64,000 bases of DNA from an uncultured Candidatus Entotheonella sp. (GCA_951828535.1 OX639990.1:2095300-2159299); one strand, 5' to 3'. Counted from the first letter of the stretch, positions 27,287 through 35,181 are shown. The notes: generated by a model from the letters alone, not told the origin. Numbers and translations: made by a program.

Positions 27287-27811
27287 ATGACGAAGTTGTA
27301 CGATCCAACCGCAGCACCGGTGGCCGACGCCGCGAGTCTGGCGGCACGGCTGCCGGACCTGCGCGGCAAGGTGGTCGGCCTGCTGGACATCAGCAAGGCG
27401 CAGGGTAACCACTTCCTGGACCGCATCGAGGAATGGCTGCACGAAACGCACCAGCCCAGCGCCGTCCTGCGGCGCATGAAGCCCACCTTTGCCCGGCCCG
27501 CGCCGGAGGACATGCGCAAGGAACTCGAACAGCAGTGCGATCTGATCATCGAAGCGCTGGCGGATTGAGGCTCCTGCACAACGTGCAGTGTGCACGACGG
27601 CGTTTACTTTGAAAAAGCCGGCATTCCCGTCGCGGTTTGCACCACCACCGAGTTCGCCAACGCCGCCCGCGCCCAGGCCGACGCGCTGGGCCTGTCGGCG
27701 TTCAACGTGATTCTCGTGGAGCATCCCATCCAACCCCTGACCCGCGACGAGGTGCGCCAACGCGCCGAGACGGTGTTCGACCGCGTGGTCGACAAGCTGA
27801 CGGTGGGTTGA
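27287..27811 (+). CDS. UGSC-family selenoprotein (UGA 27566-27568 read as selenocysteine)
   Basis: The frame from 27287 meets a UGA at codon 94, but the same frame continues directly into UGA-GGC-TCC-TGC, which reads Sec-Gly-Ser-Cys, then TTCSVHDGV and on to a TGA at 27809-27811. The resulting 174-residue protein matches the UGSC (seleno)protein family along its whole length: start KLYDPTA, RMKPTFARPAP before the motif, and GIPVAVCTTTEF and VEHPIQPL after it. Sec94 and Cys97 would form a redox pair like CxxC. Its exact reaction is not known. AAGGAGAAAG precedes the ATG. Conventional gene calling would give a false 93-residue protein and a second short fragment. Confidence 0.9.
27569..27600 (+). 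promoter_or_regulatory. Candidate bacterial SECIS hairpin after the UGA
   Basis: Directly after the UGA two alternative hairpins can form. One is CTGCAC/GTGCAG (27574-27579 with 27583-27588). The other is CGTGCA/TGCACG (27582-27587 with 27591-27596) around a GTG loop about 20 bases from the UGA. The second places a G-containing apical loop at the distance usual for bacterial SECIS elements. SelB recognition cannot be proven by eye. Confidence 0.5.
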
Positions 27812-27820
27812 GGTCAGCAT

Positions 27821-28012
27821 TTGCCGAAAGTACGAGAGGCCATCCGCCTGATAGAGCGCGATGGGTGGCAGTTGGTGCCAACTCGAGGAAGCCACCGCCA
27901 GTATCGTCACCCCATTGAGCCGGGCACGGTGACCGTTCCGGGTAAACCGGGTGACGATCTGCCTCCCGGCACTTGGGACAGTATCATGAAGCAGTGCGGA
28001 TTGAAGGCGTGA
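27821..28012 (+). CDS. hicA: HicA-family mRNA interferase toxin
   Basis: A 63-residue protein with the HicA dsRBD-like fold: VREAIRLIERDGWQLVPTRG, then SHRQYRHP with the catalytic His, and a C-terminal helix. The family cleaves mRNA. It starts at TTG with an AGG-containing ribosome site and lies 9 bases after the selenoprotein stop and 8 bases before hicB, forming a toxin-antitoxin module. Confidence 0.88.
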   Translation: MPKVREAIRLIERDGWQLVPTRGSHRQYRHPIEPGTVTVPGKPGDDLPPGTWDSIMKQCGLKA

Positions 28013-28020
28013 AGGAACCT

Positions 28021-28245
28021 ATGAAATACACCGTGGTGATTGAAAAGGCTCCCAGTAACTATGCCGCCTACGTGCCCGACCTGCCCGGCTGCGTGGCGAC
28101 CGGCGCCACCCGGGACGCAGTGTTGGCGGAAATCCGCGAGGCCATCGCCTTCCACATTGAAAGCCTGCGTGAACACGGCGAGCCGGTGCCGGAACCACAA
28201 AGCACCGCCGAGGTGGTGGATGTTGGCGTCACAACGGCGGGATAA
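28021..28245 (+). CDS. hicB: HicB-family antitoxin
   Basis: A 74-residue short HicB with the partial RNase-H fold: YTVVIEKAPSNYAAYVPDLPGC followed here by VATGATRDAVLAEIREAI (given as two pieces). It lacks the extra C-terminal DNA-binding domain found in long HicB proteins. It would bind and block HicA. The ATG is 8 bases after the hicA stop. Confidence 0.88.
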   Translation: MKYTVVIEKAPSNYAAYVPDLPGCVATGATRDAVLAEIREAIAFHIESLREHGEPVPEPQSTAEVVDVGVTTAG

Positions 28246-28487
28246 AGAAGACAAGTACGGAAGAGCGGCGCCATCTGGCAGAGGCATTGGAATTTTTCTT
28301 CGGAACGGCGGAAGCTTCCGAGGTCCAGCGGCGCCTCCAGAGTGAGGCTTTTGTTAGGGACCTGGAGGTCGCGGATGGGTAGATTGCGCCCGCTGTCTGG
28401 CAGGAAGTGTACCTCATCCTCACAGAAGATGTCGTTCTTCAGGTTCGTCAACCCAGAAGCCATGATCGGCATTTTGCGTTCCATCAT
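28229..28487 (-). other. Possible minus-strand ORF between hicB and the kinase gene
   Basis: An ATG pair at 28487/28484 on the minus strand has a good GGGAGGGG ribosome site and opens a frame (start MMERKMPIMASGLTNLKND) that runs on to 28068, across hicB. The first 80 or so residues look protein-like, the rest is antisense to hicB. It could be the start of a gene broken by recombination. No family recognised. Confidence 0.25.
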
Positions 28488-28618
28488 CAAAATCCCCTCC
28501 CATTTCCGAACGCCATCACAGCCCTGGCGCTCTGTCATCTAGGACAGTGACTCGGTTGGAAGTCAATCCACCACTTTCGACACCCCGTCATGAAGCTGAC
28601 CTCACGAAAGGTATCGTC

Positions 28619-29503
28619 ATGTCCGGCCCATATAAAATCCTTGAAGTTCAATCAGACTGGCAGATTGCGGTTGAGGAGATGGGGAGCAAAAAGAAGTTCT
28701 GGTATCGAGACCCCGACACCGACTGGCTCTTCAAATTTCCTCAAGCCAACACCGGACAGCATTGGGCGGAAAAGATTGCCGCGGAAGTAGCGGCTCGGCT
28801 TGGGACCCTGCATGCCAAGGTAGAACTCGCGGAGTTTCAGGGAACGCGCGGCTCGGTGACGGAATCATTCGCGCGCCGAGGTCGGGAGCTGGTCCACGGC
28901 AACCAGCTGCTGGGGCGAGTCATTCACGGATACGATCCCGAGAGAAAGTTACGTCAATCGGCTCATACCCTGTCGAATATCTTACAGGTAATGGACCGTG
29001 TTTTCGTAAACTCTGAAAGTGCAAGAAGGGCGAAGCTCCACATCGCGGAATACTTGGTCCTAGACGGGCTGATTGGCAACACGGATCGTCATCATGAGAA
29101 CTGGGGCGTCCTGCGGAAACGCGCAGGCAACCGTTGGAGGGGTTTCGTAGCACCGTCATTCGACCATGCCTCCTCGCTGGGTCGGGAACTCCTGGATGCG
29201 CGCCGTGATAGAGATCTGGCACAGAACCGCGTGGGCAATTATGTAGAAAAAGGGCGTGGTGCGATTTACTGGTCAGGGGAAGAGCGGCACGGCCCCAGCC
29301 CTCTGGAGTTGGTAAGGCGGGGGACTGGTACGCATCCGGACCTTTTCCGGCCAGCACTTGTCAAGCTTGAAAATTTGGACGAGAGCGCTTTGCGTGGTCT
29401 CGTAAACCGTGTGCCCGATGATTGGATGACGCCTTCAGCCCGTGGGTTCGCAGTCGCGCTACTGTGTTATAACTTTGAACAATTGGGGGAGCTAATCCGA
29501 TGA
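28619..29503 (+). CDS. HipA-like kinase domain protein
   Basis: A 294-residue protein with the HipA/PI3K-like kinase core: a candidate ATP lysine Lys39 (WLFKFP), the helix GQHWAEKIAAEVAARLG, the catalytic loop GNTDRHHENWG (Asp156, Asn161) and the metal-binding Asp182 in SFDHASSLG. True HipA is about 440 residues with an N-terminal domain; that part is missing here and a HipA N-domain-like segment is instead in the next gene. The two genes overlap by 4 bases (ATGA). No HipB repressor gene is present. An in-frame extension to 28547 exists, but AAAGGT precedes this ATG. Confidence 0.8.
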   Translation: MSGPYKILEVQSDWQIAVEEMGSKKKFWYRDPDTDWLFKFPQANTGQHWAEKIAAEVAARLGTLHAKVELAEFQGTRGSVTESFARRGRELVHGNQLLGRVIHGYDPERKLRQSAHTLSNILQVMDRVFVNSESARRAKLHIAEYLVLDGLIGNTDRHHENWGVLRKRAGNRWRGFVAPSFDHASSLGRELLDARRDRDLAQNRVGNYVEKGRGAIYWSGEERHGPSPLELVRRGTGTHPDLFRPALVKLENLDESALRGLVNRVPDDWMTPSARGFAVALLCYNFEQLGELIR

Positions 29504-30255
29504 ATACGAGAACCCTATTTCTGGCGTGGCAGGACAAGGCACAAACCCGTCAGTGGTTCCCGGTAGGCCGCCTGGATGTAGACACCGAAGAACCATGCTA
29601 TAGCTTCCGCTACACAGGCGGCGCAGAACAAGCAATGAAAAAAGCGGGTTTCCCGCTGTTGATCGAGTTTCCTGATCTGCGTAAAGCCTATCGATCCCCA
29701 GAATTGTTTCCTGTGTTCCAAAACCGAGTCATGAATCGGGCACGCCCAGACTTCGCCGATTATCTACGCTATTTGGACCTGCCCGAAGGGGCCGACCCCA
29801 TTGAGATTCTTTCGGTAAATGGCGGTTCTCGCGTAACAGATACTTACGAGGTTTTCCCCAAACTCATCAAGCAAGACGATGGAAGTTTTACCTGCCGCTT
29901 TTTCCTCCACGGCTGGCGATACGTCAGTCAGGCCGCTCAAGAGCGGCTTAATGAACTGACACCGGGAGAGGAGCTGTATATGGCGTTGGAACTCGCCAAT
30001 CCGGCGACTGGACTGGCAGTGCAGATGCAGACGACGGACCACCACATGATCGGCTGGACACCCCGCTATCTCGTGCGTGATCTAACGGAGGCAATGACTA
30101 ATGCACCCGACACATACAAGGCGAAAATCGTAGGGACCAATCCCCAACCTGCCCCCTCGAAACAGCGTGTTTTGATCGAAATGACCGGCAATTGGGGGAA
30201 GCACGAACCCATGACCAGCGAAGATTTCAGGCCTTTGGTTGCTGATACGCCCTAA
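29500..30255 (+). CDS. HIRAN-domain protein with HipA N-domain-like region
   Basis: A 251-residue protein. The first 110 residues resemble the HipA N-terminal subdomain (VGRLDVDTEEPCYSFRYTGG, then ARPDFADYLRYLDLPE). Residues about 140-200 match a HIRAN domain (FLHGWRYVSQ, then HHMIGWTPRYLVRDL), a fold that binds DNA ends in HLTF. It is coupled to the kinase gene through an ATGA overlap, so the two products are probably made in fixed ratio and act together. I infer a split kinase system with a DNA- or nucleic-acid-sensing subunit. Its stop codon overlaps that of the convergent gene on the other strand. Confidence 0.7.
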   Translation: MNTRTLFLAWQDKAQTRQWFPVGRLDVDTEEPCYSFRYTGGAEQAMKKAGFPLLIEFPDLRKAYRSPELFPVFQNRVMNRARPDFADYLRYLDLPEGADPIEILSVNGGSRVTDTYEVFPKLIKQDDGSFTCRFFLHGWRYVSQAAQERLNELTPGEELYMALELANPATGLAVQMQTTDHHMIGWTPRYLVRDLTEAMTNAPDTYKAKIVGTNPQPAPSKQRVLIEMTGNWGKHEPMTSEDFRPLVADTP

Positions 30256-30551
30256 CCACCGCCGCGCTGGAAGGCGCGGTCGAAGCGAGCCATGAACCGG
30301 TCGATGTCCTGCGGGGAATAGCCCGAGAAGGTGAAGTGGACCTGAGTGGTGGGCAGGGATAGCGCCGCGATGCGGCGGCGGCCTTCAGGCGACAGGCTGA
30401 TCACCAAGCGCCGGGTGTCCTCGCCGATAACCACGTCGTGGCCCTGGACGGTGTAGGGCAACGTTGCCAGGGCGGCGGGCAAGGTACGGAAGAACTCGCT
30501 GTGGGTGATGCCCATGTCTCGGGAGAAGCGGACGATGGCGGGGTTCGGCAC
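30252..30551 (-). CDS. Small conserved protein at the end of the AOR operon
   Basis: A 99-residue protein, not recognised. It has a helix-strand pattern with a start DMGITHSEFFRTLPAAL and a tail IDRFMARFDRAFQRGGG. It lies 6 bases downstream of the MoaD-like gene, so it is probably cotranscribed. The C-terminal GGG is reminiscent of a sulfur-carrier end but the fold is not shown to be ubiquitin-like. Confidence 0.65.
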   Translation of the reverse strand: MPNPAIVRFSRDMGITHSEFFRTLPAALATLPYTVQGHDVVIGEDTRRLVISLSPEGRRRIAALSLPTTQVHFTFSGYSPQDIDRFMARFDRAFQRGGG

Positions 30552-30557
30552 GTGGGG

Positions 30558-30809
30558 TTATCCGCCCGCGATGGGCGGCCAGATGGCCAGCACGTCACCG
30601 TCGTTCAGCACGGCGCGGTCGCGGTCCCCAGGGGTGAGATACACGCCGTTGTGCAAAACCAGGTGGGCCATGGGGCGGGGGACGCGAAACTGATCGATGA
30701 CTTGGTGCGGCGTGATGTCGAGCGGCACCTCGATCACCACGCCGGTCCAGGGGGTATCGGGGGGCAGGAGGTCACGCAGCGAGGCGTACAACTTCAGGGA
30801 AATCTTCAT
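30558..30809 (-). CDS. aorD: MoaD/ThiS-family sulfur carrier
   Basis: An 83-residue ubiquitin-like protein: KISLKLYASLRDLLP at the start, a middle DGDVLAIWPPIAGG and the C-terminal Gly-Gly that is activated and thiolated in the family. In AOR operons a dedicated MoaD-like protein is thought to serve pterin cofactor (tungstopterin) assembly. A longer upstream frame exists, but the ATG at 30809 overlaps the preceding gene's stop by 4 bases and gives the conserved start. The symbol follows the AorABCDE operon of Aromatoleum. Confidence 0.85.
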   Translation of the reverse strand: MKISLKLYASLRDLLPPDTPWTGVVIEVPLDITPHQVIDQFRVPRPMAHLVLHNGVYLTPGDRDRAVLNDGDVLAIWPPIAGG

Positions 30810-32065
30810 ACAACGCCTGCGTTGTGTCCAATCGCCAGGGTGTTGGCCAGGTAAGCCTCCATGACCCGGGTGGGGTCCTGCATGAGCTTCTGCTTCCACC
30901 CGCGCAGCCGCACCCGCGTTTGAATGAGCCCTCTGATCACGCCGACGTGCTCGGTAAGGCCCAGGCTGCTGGCGCCAACCAGACGGTCGTCCTCAAACTG
31001 CAAATTCAGATAGCGAAAACGCTCGGCGTCCAGAAGTTCCGCCGAGTCCCCGCCTTCAACACCCATCCAGGCACCGAAGGAGCTGGAAATCAGCCCCAGG
31101 GTGTCCAGCACGTTCATGTTCAGGTTGCCGCGGTGCGTCTGCGTGCGGCCGGCCATGTTGCTGGCGGCGATGCGACCGTGATCCGCAGCGGTCGGCTGAA
31201 TGGCCTGCACCGTGTACTGCCCGGTTGAGAAATCCAGCCCCTGCGCCACGTCCCCGGCGGCGTACACGTCGGCGGCGCTGGTCGCCAATTGCGTATCCAC
31301 CAGCACGCCGTAATCGGTGCGGATGCCGGAGCCTTCCAGGAAGTCGATGTTGGGCCGCACGCCCGTCGCCGCGATGACCAGATCGGCGGCCAGCGTGTTG
31401 CCGTTGTTGAGCCTGACCGTCATCGGCTGGCCGGACTCGATGGCCTCGACCTGCGTGGAGGTGAGTACCTTCACCCCCTTGTTCTCGCACCACGCCTTGA
31501 TGAGACCGCCGGCCACGGCATTCATCATGCGCGGCACCATGCGATCCTCCATTTCAACAACGGTCAGATCGGTTCTCCGCGCCGCCAGCGCCTCCAGGAT
31601 GATGCTGCCGATAAACCCGGCGCCCATGAGCACCACCTTGGCGCCCGCCTGGGCGCGCTGCATGATGTCGCGGGCGTCCTGCAGCGTCCAGCAGGCGTGT
31701 ACGCCGGGAGCGTCAATACCGGGCACCGGCGGCGACACCGGCCGCGAGCCGGTGGCGATCAGCAGCTTGTCGTACGACACGTCGGAGCCGCTTTGCAGGG
31801 ACAGGTTCTTGCGCTCCGGCTGCACCCGCGCCACGCGGTCCTGCCGTACCTCGATGTTGTGGTCAGCGTAGTGCCCGCCGGTTTTGCGCAAATGGGTTCC
31901 CGAGGCATCGATCTGGTTGATCAGGAGATAGGGGATGGCCATGCGCGAGTAGGGCGCCTCCGGCTCGTCCCCGATGATGGTGATCTGGGATTCGGCGTCC
32001 AGCTTGCGCAGCGTTTCGGCGGCCACGACCCCGGTGGGTCCGGCGCCGATGATGATGTGATGCAT
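30806..32065 (-). CDS. aorC: FAD/NAD(P)-dependent oxidoreductase of the AOR operon
   Basis: A 419-residue two-Rossmann flavoprotein. The FAD motif is IIIGAGPTGVVAAETL, the NAD motif is VLMGAGFIGSIILEALAAR, and the late FAD motif is VYAAGDVAQ. In the Aromatoleum AOR complex, the homologous subunit links the tungsten enzyme to NAD. The ATG has GGGAGGAA just upstream. An in-frame stretch of 28 codons before it is open but not used. It overlaps the MoaD-like gene by 4 bases. Confidence 0.87.
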   Translation of the reverse strand: MHHIIIGAGPTGVVAAETLRKLDAESQITIIGDEPEAPYSRMAIPYLLINQIDASGTHLRKTGGHYADHNIEVRQDRVARVQPERKNLSLQSGSDVSYDKLLIATGSRPVSPPVPGIDAPGVHACWTLQDARDIMQRAQAGAKVVLMGAGFIGSIILEALAARRTDLTVVEMEDRMVPRMMNAVAGGLIKAWCENKGVKVLTSTQVEAIESGQPMTVRLNNGNTLAADLVIAATGVRPNIDFLEGSGIRTDYGVLVDTQLATSAADVYAAGDVAQGLDFSTGQYTVQAIQPTAADHGRIAASNMAGRTQTHRGNLNMNVLDTLGLISSSFGAWMGVEGGDSAELLDAERFRYLNLQFEDDRLVGASSLGLTEHVGVIRGLIQTRVRLRGWKQKLMQDPTRVMEAYLANTLAIGHNAGVV

Positions 32066-32156
32066 GTGACATTCCTCCCAACCCGGCACGGCAGACCTGC
32101 CGACCGCATCAGCGACGCGCCGCCCCGCTACGGGTGAGCGGGGCGACAAATCGTCA

Positions 32157-34004
32157 TCAGACCCGCAAGCGGCGGCGTGTGTCGTCGCTCAGTTCACCGT
32201 CCTGCGTCCAGCCGCGAATTTCGTAGTAGCGCGGCAGCATCTGCTGGAGATCGTTCACCCTACCCTCTGCCGGGCCGGTATTGGCACCCTCTTCCAGCAG
32301 GCGGTGCGGCAGCGTGTCGTCGGCCATGGTGAGGCCGGCCTTGAGGTTGAAGTCGCGCTCCAGGTTCCAGACGCGCTCGCCAACCTCCAGCATCTTCTCC
32401 GCCGACCAGTCGCCCTCGCAGGCAGCGTCGACCTGCGGCGCGATGTCCTCCATGCCCCAAGCGAAGGTGGTGAAGACGCACAGGCCGGAGGAATCCACCG
32501 CCGCGGTGGCGTCCTGGAAGGCCTTGACGAGTTCCGCCTTGCCTTCCGTCACCAGCGGGTCGGTCTTCTCGGGAATGCCGAGGATTTCCGACGCCACGGT
32601 GTAGGCGCGCAAGTGGCAGGCGCCGCGGTTGGCGGTGGCGTAGGCCAGTCCCATGCCCTGGATGCCGCGCGGGTCGTAGGCCGGGAATTCCTGCCCCTTG
32701 ACCGTCATCGACAGCTCCGGGTGGCCGTACTTCTCACACAGGCGCAGCGAGCCGAGCCCGAGAATCTTGCCGAAGCCTTCGCCGCGGGCGGTCAGCTCGG
32801 TTGCCCTGGCGAGTGCCTCGGCGGAGCCGAATCGCAAGTCGATGCCGCCGGTGTCTTCCTGGGTGATGACGCCGCGCTCGTACAGCTCCATGGCAGCCGC
32901 CACGGTGGCGCCGAACGAGATGGGATCAATGCCGTCCTCGTTGCACAGGAAGTTCACGTAGGTAAGGGTTTCCAGATCGTCAACCCCGGTGTCGCTGCCC
33001 AGAGCCCAGGCCGCCTCGTACTCCAGGCCGCCGGAAGCGCCCCAGTATTTGGGCTTGTTCTCGATGGTGAAGTGGCCCTTCTCGATCGTCGAGATGCGCC
33101 CGCAGGCGATGGTGCAGGCGAAGCAGGCGGCGTTGGTATGCAGGTTCGGGGTGCCGTCGCTGCGCGGCTCGTGCATGGCCTCGGCGGAAATCTTGTGGGC
33201 GCCCTCGAACTGCACCTCGCGCATGTTGCGGGTCGGCATGGCGCCGACTTCGTTGATGACGTTCATCAGCACCTGGGTGCCGAACTTCGGCAGGCCCTGA
33301 CCGGTGACGGCATTTTCCGCCAATACCTTCTTGCCCTGCTCGGTGGCCTGGAAGAAGCGCATAGGGTCCTTCAGGTTGCCGACGCCCTTGGTGCCGCGGC
33401 AGACCAGCGCTTTGAGATTCTTGGCAGCCATGACCGTGCCGACCCCGGAGCGCCCGGCGGCGCGGTGCAGGTCGTTCACCACGGAAGCATACAGGCAGCC
33501 CTGCTCGGCAGCGCGGCCGACGCAGGCGATGCGGATGAGCGGGTCCTGGTGCTTGGCGTGCAGGCGCTCGTCCGTCTCCCATACCGAGGCGCCCCACAGA
33601 TCGTCCGCCGGCATCAGCTCGGCGTTCTCGTTCTCCACGTATAGATACACCGGCTGCGGGGATTTGCCCTCGAAAATGATCATGTCCCAGCCGGCCATCT
33701 TCATCTCGGCGCCGATGAAGCCGCCGGAATTGGAGCACGCCACGGCGCCCGTCAGCGGGCTCTTGGTGACGACGGAATAGCGCCCGCCGGTAGCGGCCAT
33801 GGTGCCCGTCAACGGCCCGGTGGTCATGATCAGCTTGTTGGCAGGGGAAAGCGCGTCAATGGTGGGATCGATTTCTTCATAGAGATACTTGGTGGCAAGC
33901 CCGCGCTGGCCGAGGTAATCGCGCGCCCATTCCCTATTGAGCGGTTCGGAGGCGATCTTGCCGGAGGTGAGGTCGACTCGTAAGACGTTTCCTGTCCAGG
34001 CCAT
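32157..34004 (-). CDS. aorB: Tungsten-containing aldehyde:ferredoxin oxidoreductase, catalytic subunit
   Basis: A 615-residue AOR-family enzyme that oxidises aldehydes to acids (or the reverse) with a bis-tungstopterin and one 4Fe-4S cluster. The cluster cysteines are Cys294, Cys297, Cys301 (CFACTIACG) and Cys509 (SGLCVFTTF). Pterin-binding motifs are in TGGRYSVVTKSPLTG and DPRGIQGMGLAYATANRG. The start at 34004 has AGGAGA before it; an open frame continues 46 codons further upstream but overlaps the ferredoxin gene. The gene lies between the electron-transfer subunits, matching an AOR complex operon. Confidence 0.93.
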   Translation of the reverse strand: MAWTGNVLRVDLTSGKIASEPLNREWARDYLGQRGLATKYLYEEIDPTIDALSPANKLIMTTGPLTGTMAATGGRYSVVTKSPLTGAVACSNSGGFIGAEMKMAGWDMIIFEGKSPQPVYLYVENENAELMPADDLWGASVWETDERLHAKHQDPLIRIACVGRAAEQGCLYASVVNDLHRAAGRSGVGTVMAAKNLKALVCRGTKGVGNLKDPMRFFQATEQGKKVLAENAVTGQGLPKFGTQVLMNVINEVGAMPTRNMREVQFEGAHKISAEAMHEPRSDGTPNLHTNAACFACTIACGRISTIEKGHFTIENKPKYWGASGGLEYEAAWALGSDTGVDDLETLTYVNFLCNEDGIDPISFGATVAAAMELYERGVITQEDTGGIDLRFGSAEALARATELTARGEGFGKILGLGSLRLCEKYGHPELSMTVKGQEFPAYDPRGIQGMGLAYATANRGACHLRAYTVASEILGIPEKTDPLVTEGKAELVKAFQDATAAVDSSGLCVFTTFAWGMEDIAPQVDAACEGDWSAEKMLEVGERVWNLERDFNLKAGLTMADDTLPHRLLEEGANTGPAEGRVNDLQQMLPRYYEIRGWTQDGELSDDTRRRLRV

Positions 34005-34023
34005 GGGGGGTCTCCTCTCGCGG

Positions 34024-34545
34024 CTACTGCGCGCGGTTGTAGGTGGCGATTTCCTTGGGGCGCGGCTCGACGTGGGTGGCCGGTCCCGCCGGGCTCTGCT
34101 GCGCCCAGGCGCGCATGCGGTCCAGGCCGGTGCTGTCGACATCCACGTAGGTGATGGCGCCGGTGGGGCACGCCTTGGCGCACCACGGGTCGCCGCCGCA
34201 CAGATCGCACTTCATCACCTTGCCGGAATCCTGGTTGTAGTTCACGGTGCCGAACGGGCAGGCGATGGTGCACACCTTGCAGCCGACGCAGACGTTGTCC
34301 AGCACTTCCTTGGCGCCCGTTTCGGCGTTGATGACGATGGCCTCAACGGGGCAGGAATGCAGGCACCAGGCTTCCTCGCACTGCGTGCAGGTGTAGGGGG
34401 CAAAGCGCCCTTCTTGATGGAAGGTGAAGACCTTGATGCGGGATTTGGCGGGGTTGAAAACCCCTTCGTTCTCATACGAACAGGCCATCTCGCACTGCAG
34501 GCAGCCCGTGCATTTTTCCGGTTCAAGCTTGAGCGCCCTTAGCAT
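34024..34545 (-). CDS. aorA: Four-cluster ferredoxin-like electron transfer subunit of the AOR complex
   Basis: A 173-residue iron-sulfur protein with four cysteine sets: CTGCLQCEMAC, CTQCEEAWCLHSCP, CVGCKVCTIACPFG and CDLCGGDPWCAKACPTGA, the layout of HycB/CooF-like subunits with four 4Fe-4S clusters. It starts 265 bases from the IS and is the first gene of the minus-strand operon aorA-aorB-aorC-aorD. In the Aromatoleum complex, the homologue forms an electron-conducting filament. Confidence 0.9.
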   Translation of the reverse strand: MLRALKLEPEKCTGCLQCEMACSYENEGVFNPAKSRIKVFTFHQEGRFAPYTCTQCEEAWCLHSCPVEAIVINAETGAKEVLDNVCVGCKVCTIACPFGTVNYNQDSGKVMKCDLCGGDPWCAKACPTGAITYVDVDSTGLDRMRAWAQQSPAGPATHVEPRPKEIATYNRAQ

Positions 34546-34595
34546 GCGGACTCTCCTTCGTGTGTGTTGCTGCGATGAGGCATTTGACAGCGGCA

Positions 34596-34624
34596 GGTTA
34601 AGTGAGCCTGTAAGCCGGTGTCAA
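34596..34624 (-). promoter_or_regulatory. Candidate promoter of the AOR operon
   Basis: On the minus strand, TTGACA (34624-34619) is followed after 17 bases by TTAACC (34601-34596), about 50 bases before the aorA start. The -35 is perfect, the -10 is weak. Confidence 0.3.
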
Positions 34625-34890
34625 TGGGAAATTGCTACCTGAAGATGGGTGCGCGGGCGGGTGGTTTTGGAGGGAGGTTAGGCGCTTGCAAGGGCTGCCG
34701 TCGAGTGCTGCACGCTTTATTGCGGATGGGCGATGTCGAGTGGTAGGCAGAGCAAGATTAGTTCACTCTTATGGAGGTTCATAGCATGCCCCCTTTCAGG
34801 CATTGAGAGCTGGACCCCATTGACTGGCCAGTAAACCAGACCTGATAAGTGTAATCTTCTGCGGTAGAATTCCCTGAGGAGGAGCGGAAG

Positions 34891-35181
34891 ATGACCCGAA
34901 GAAAGAGACGTCACCATTCATCGGCATTCAAGGCGAAGGTCGCGCTGGCAGCTGTGAAGGCAGAGAAGACCCTAGCCGAGCTTGCCGAGCAGTTCGACGT
35001 GCATCCAAACCAGATCCAGGATTGGAAGCGGCGCTTGGTGGAGGGAGCCGAGGATGTACTCGGTCGTAACGCGACCCAAGCCCTGCACCCCGAACATGAC
35101 TTTGAGAAGCTGCACGCAAAGGTCGGGCAGCTGACGATGGAAAATGATTTTTTATCCAAGGTGCTCGGACGCGGCCGATGA
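34891..35181 (+). CDS. IS3-family transposase OrfA
   Basis: A 96-residue helix-turn-helix protein (RRKRRHHSSAFKAKVALAA, then LAEQFDVHPNQIQDWKRRL) with a leucine-zipper-like tail. It binds the element ends. It shares the ATGA overlap with OrfB. IS3 elements usually make an OrfAB fusion by -1 frameshifting; a T6 run near 35150 might be the slippery site, but the overlap also suggests coupled translation. Confidence 0.9.
   Translation: MTRRKRRHHSSAFKAKVALAAVKAEKTLAELAEQFDVHPNQIQDWKRRLVEGAEDVLGRNATQALHPEHDFEKLHAKVGQLTMENDFLSKVLGRGR

Noticed and set aside
27590-27811. A separate 73-residue protein after the short 27287-27568 frame
   Set aside because: It is in the same frame as the upstream part and both belong to one UGSC protein interrupted by a Sec-encoding UGA.
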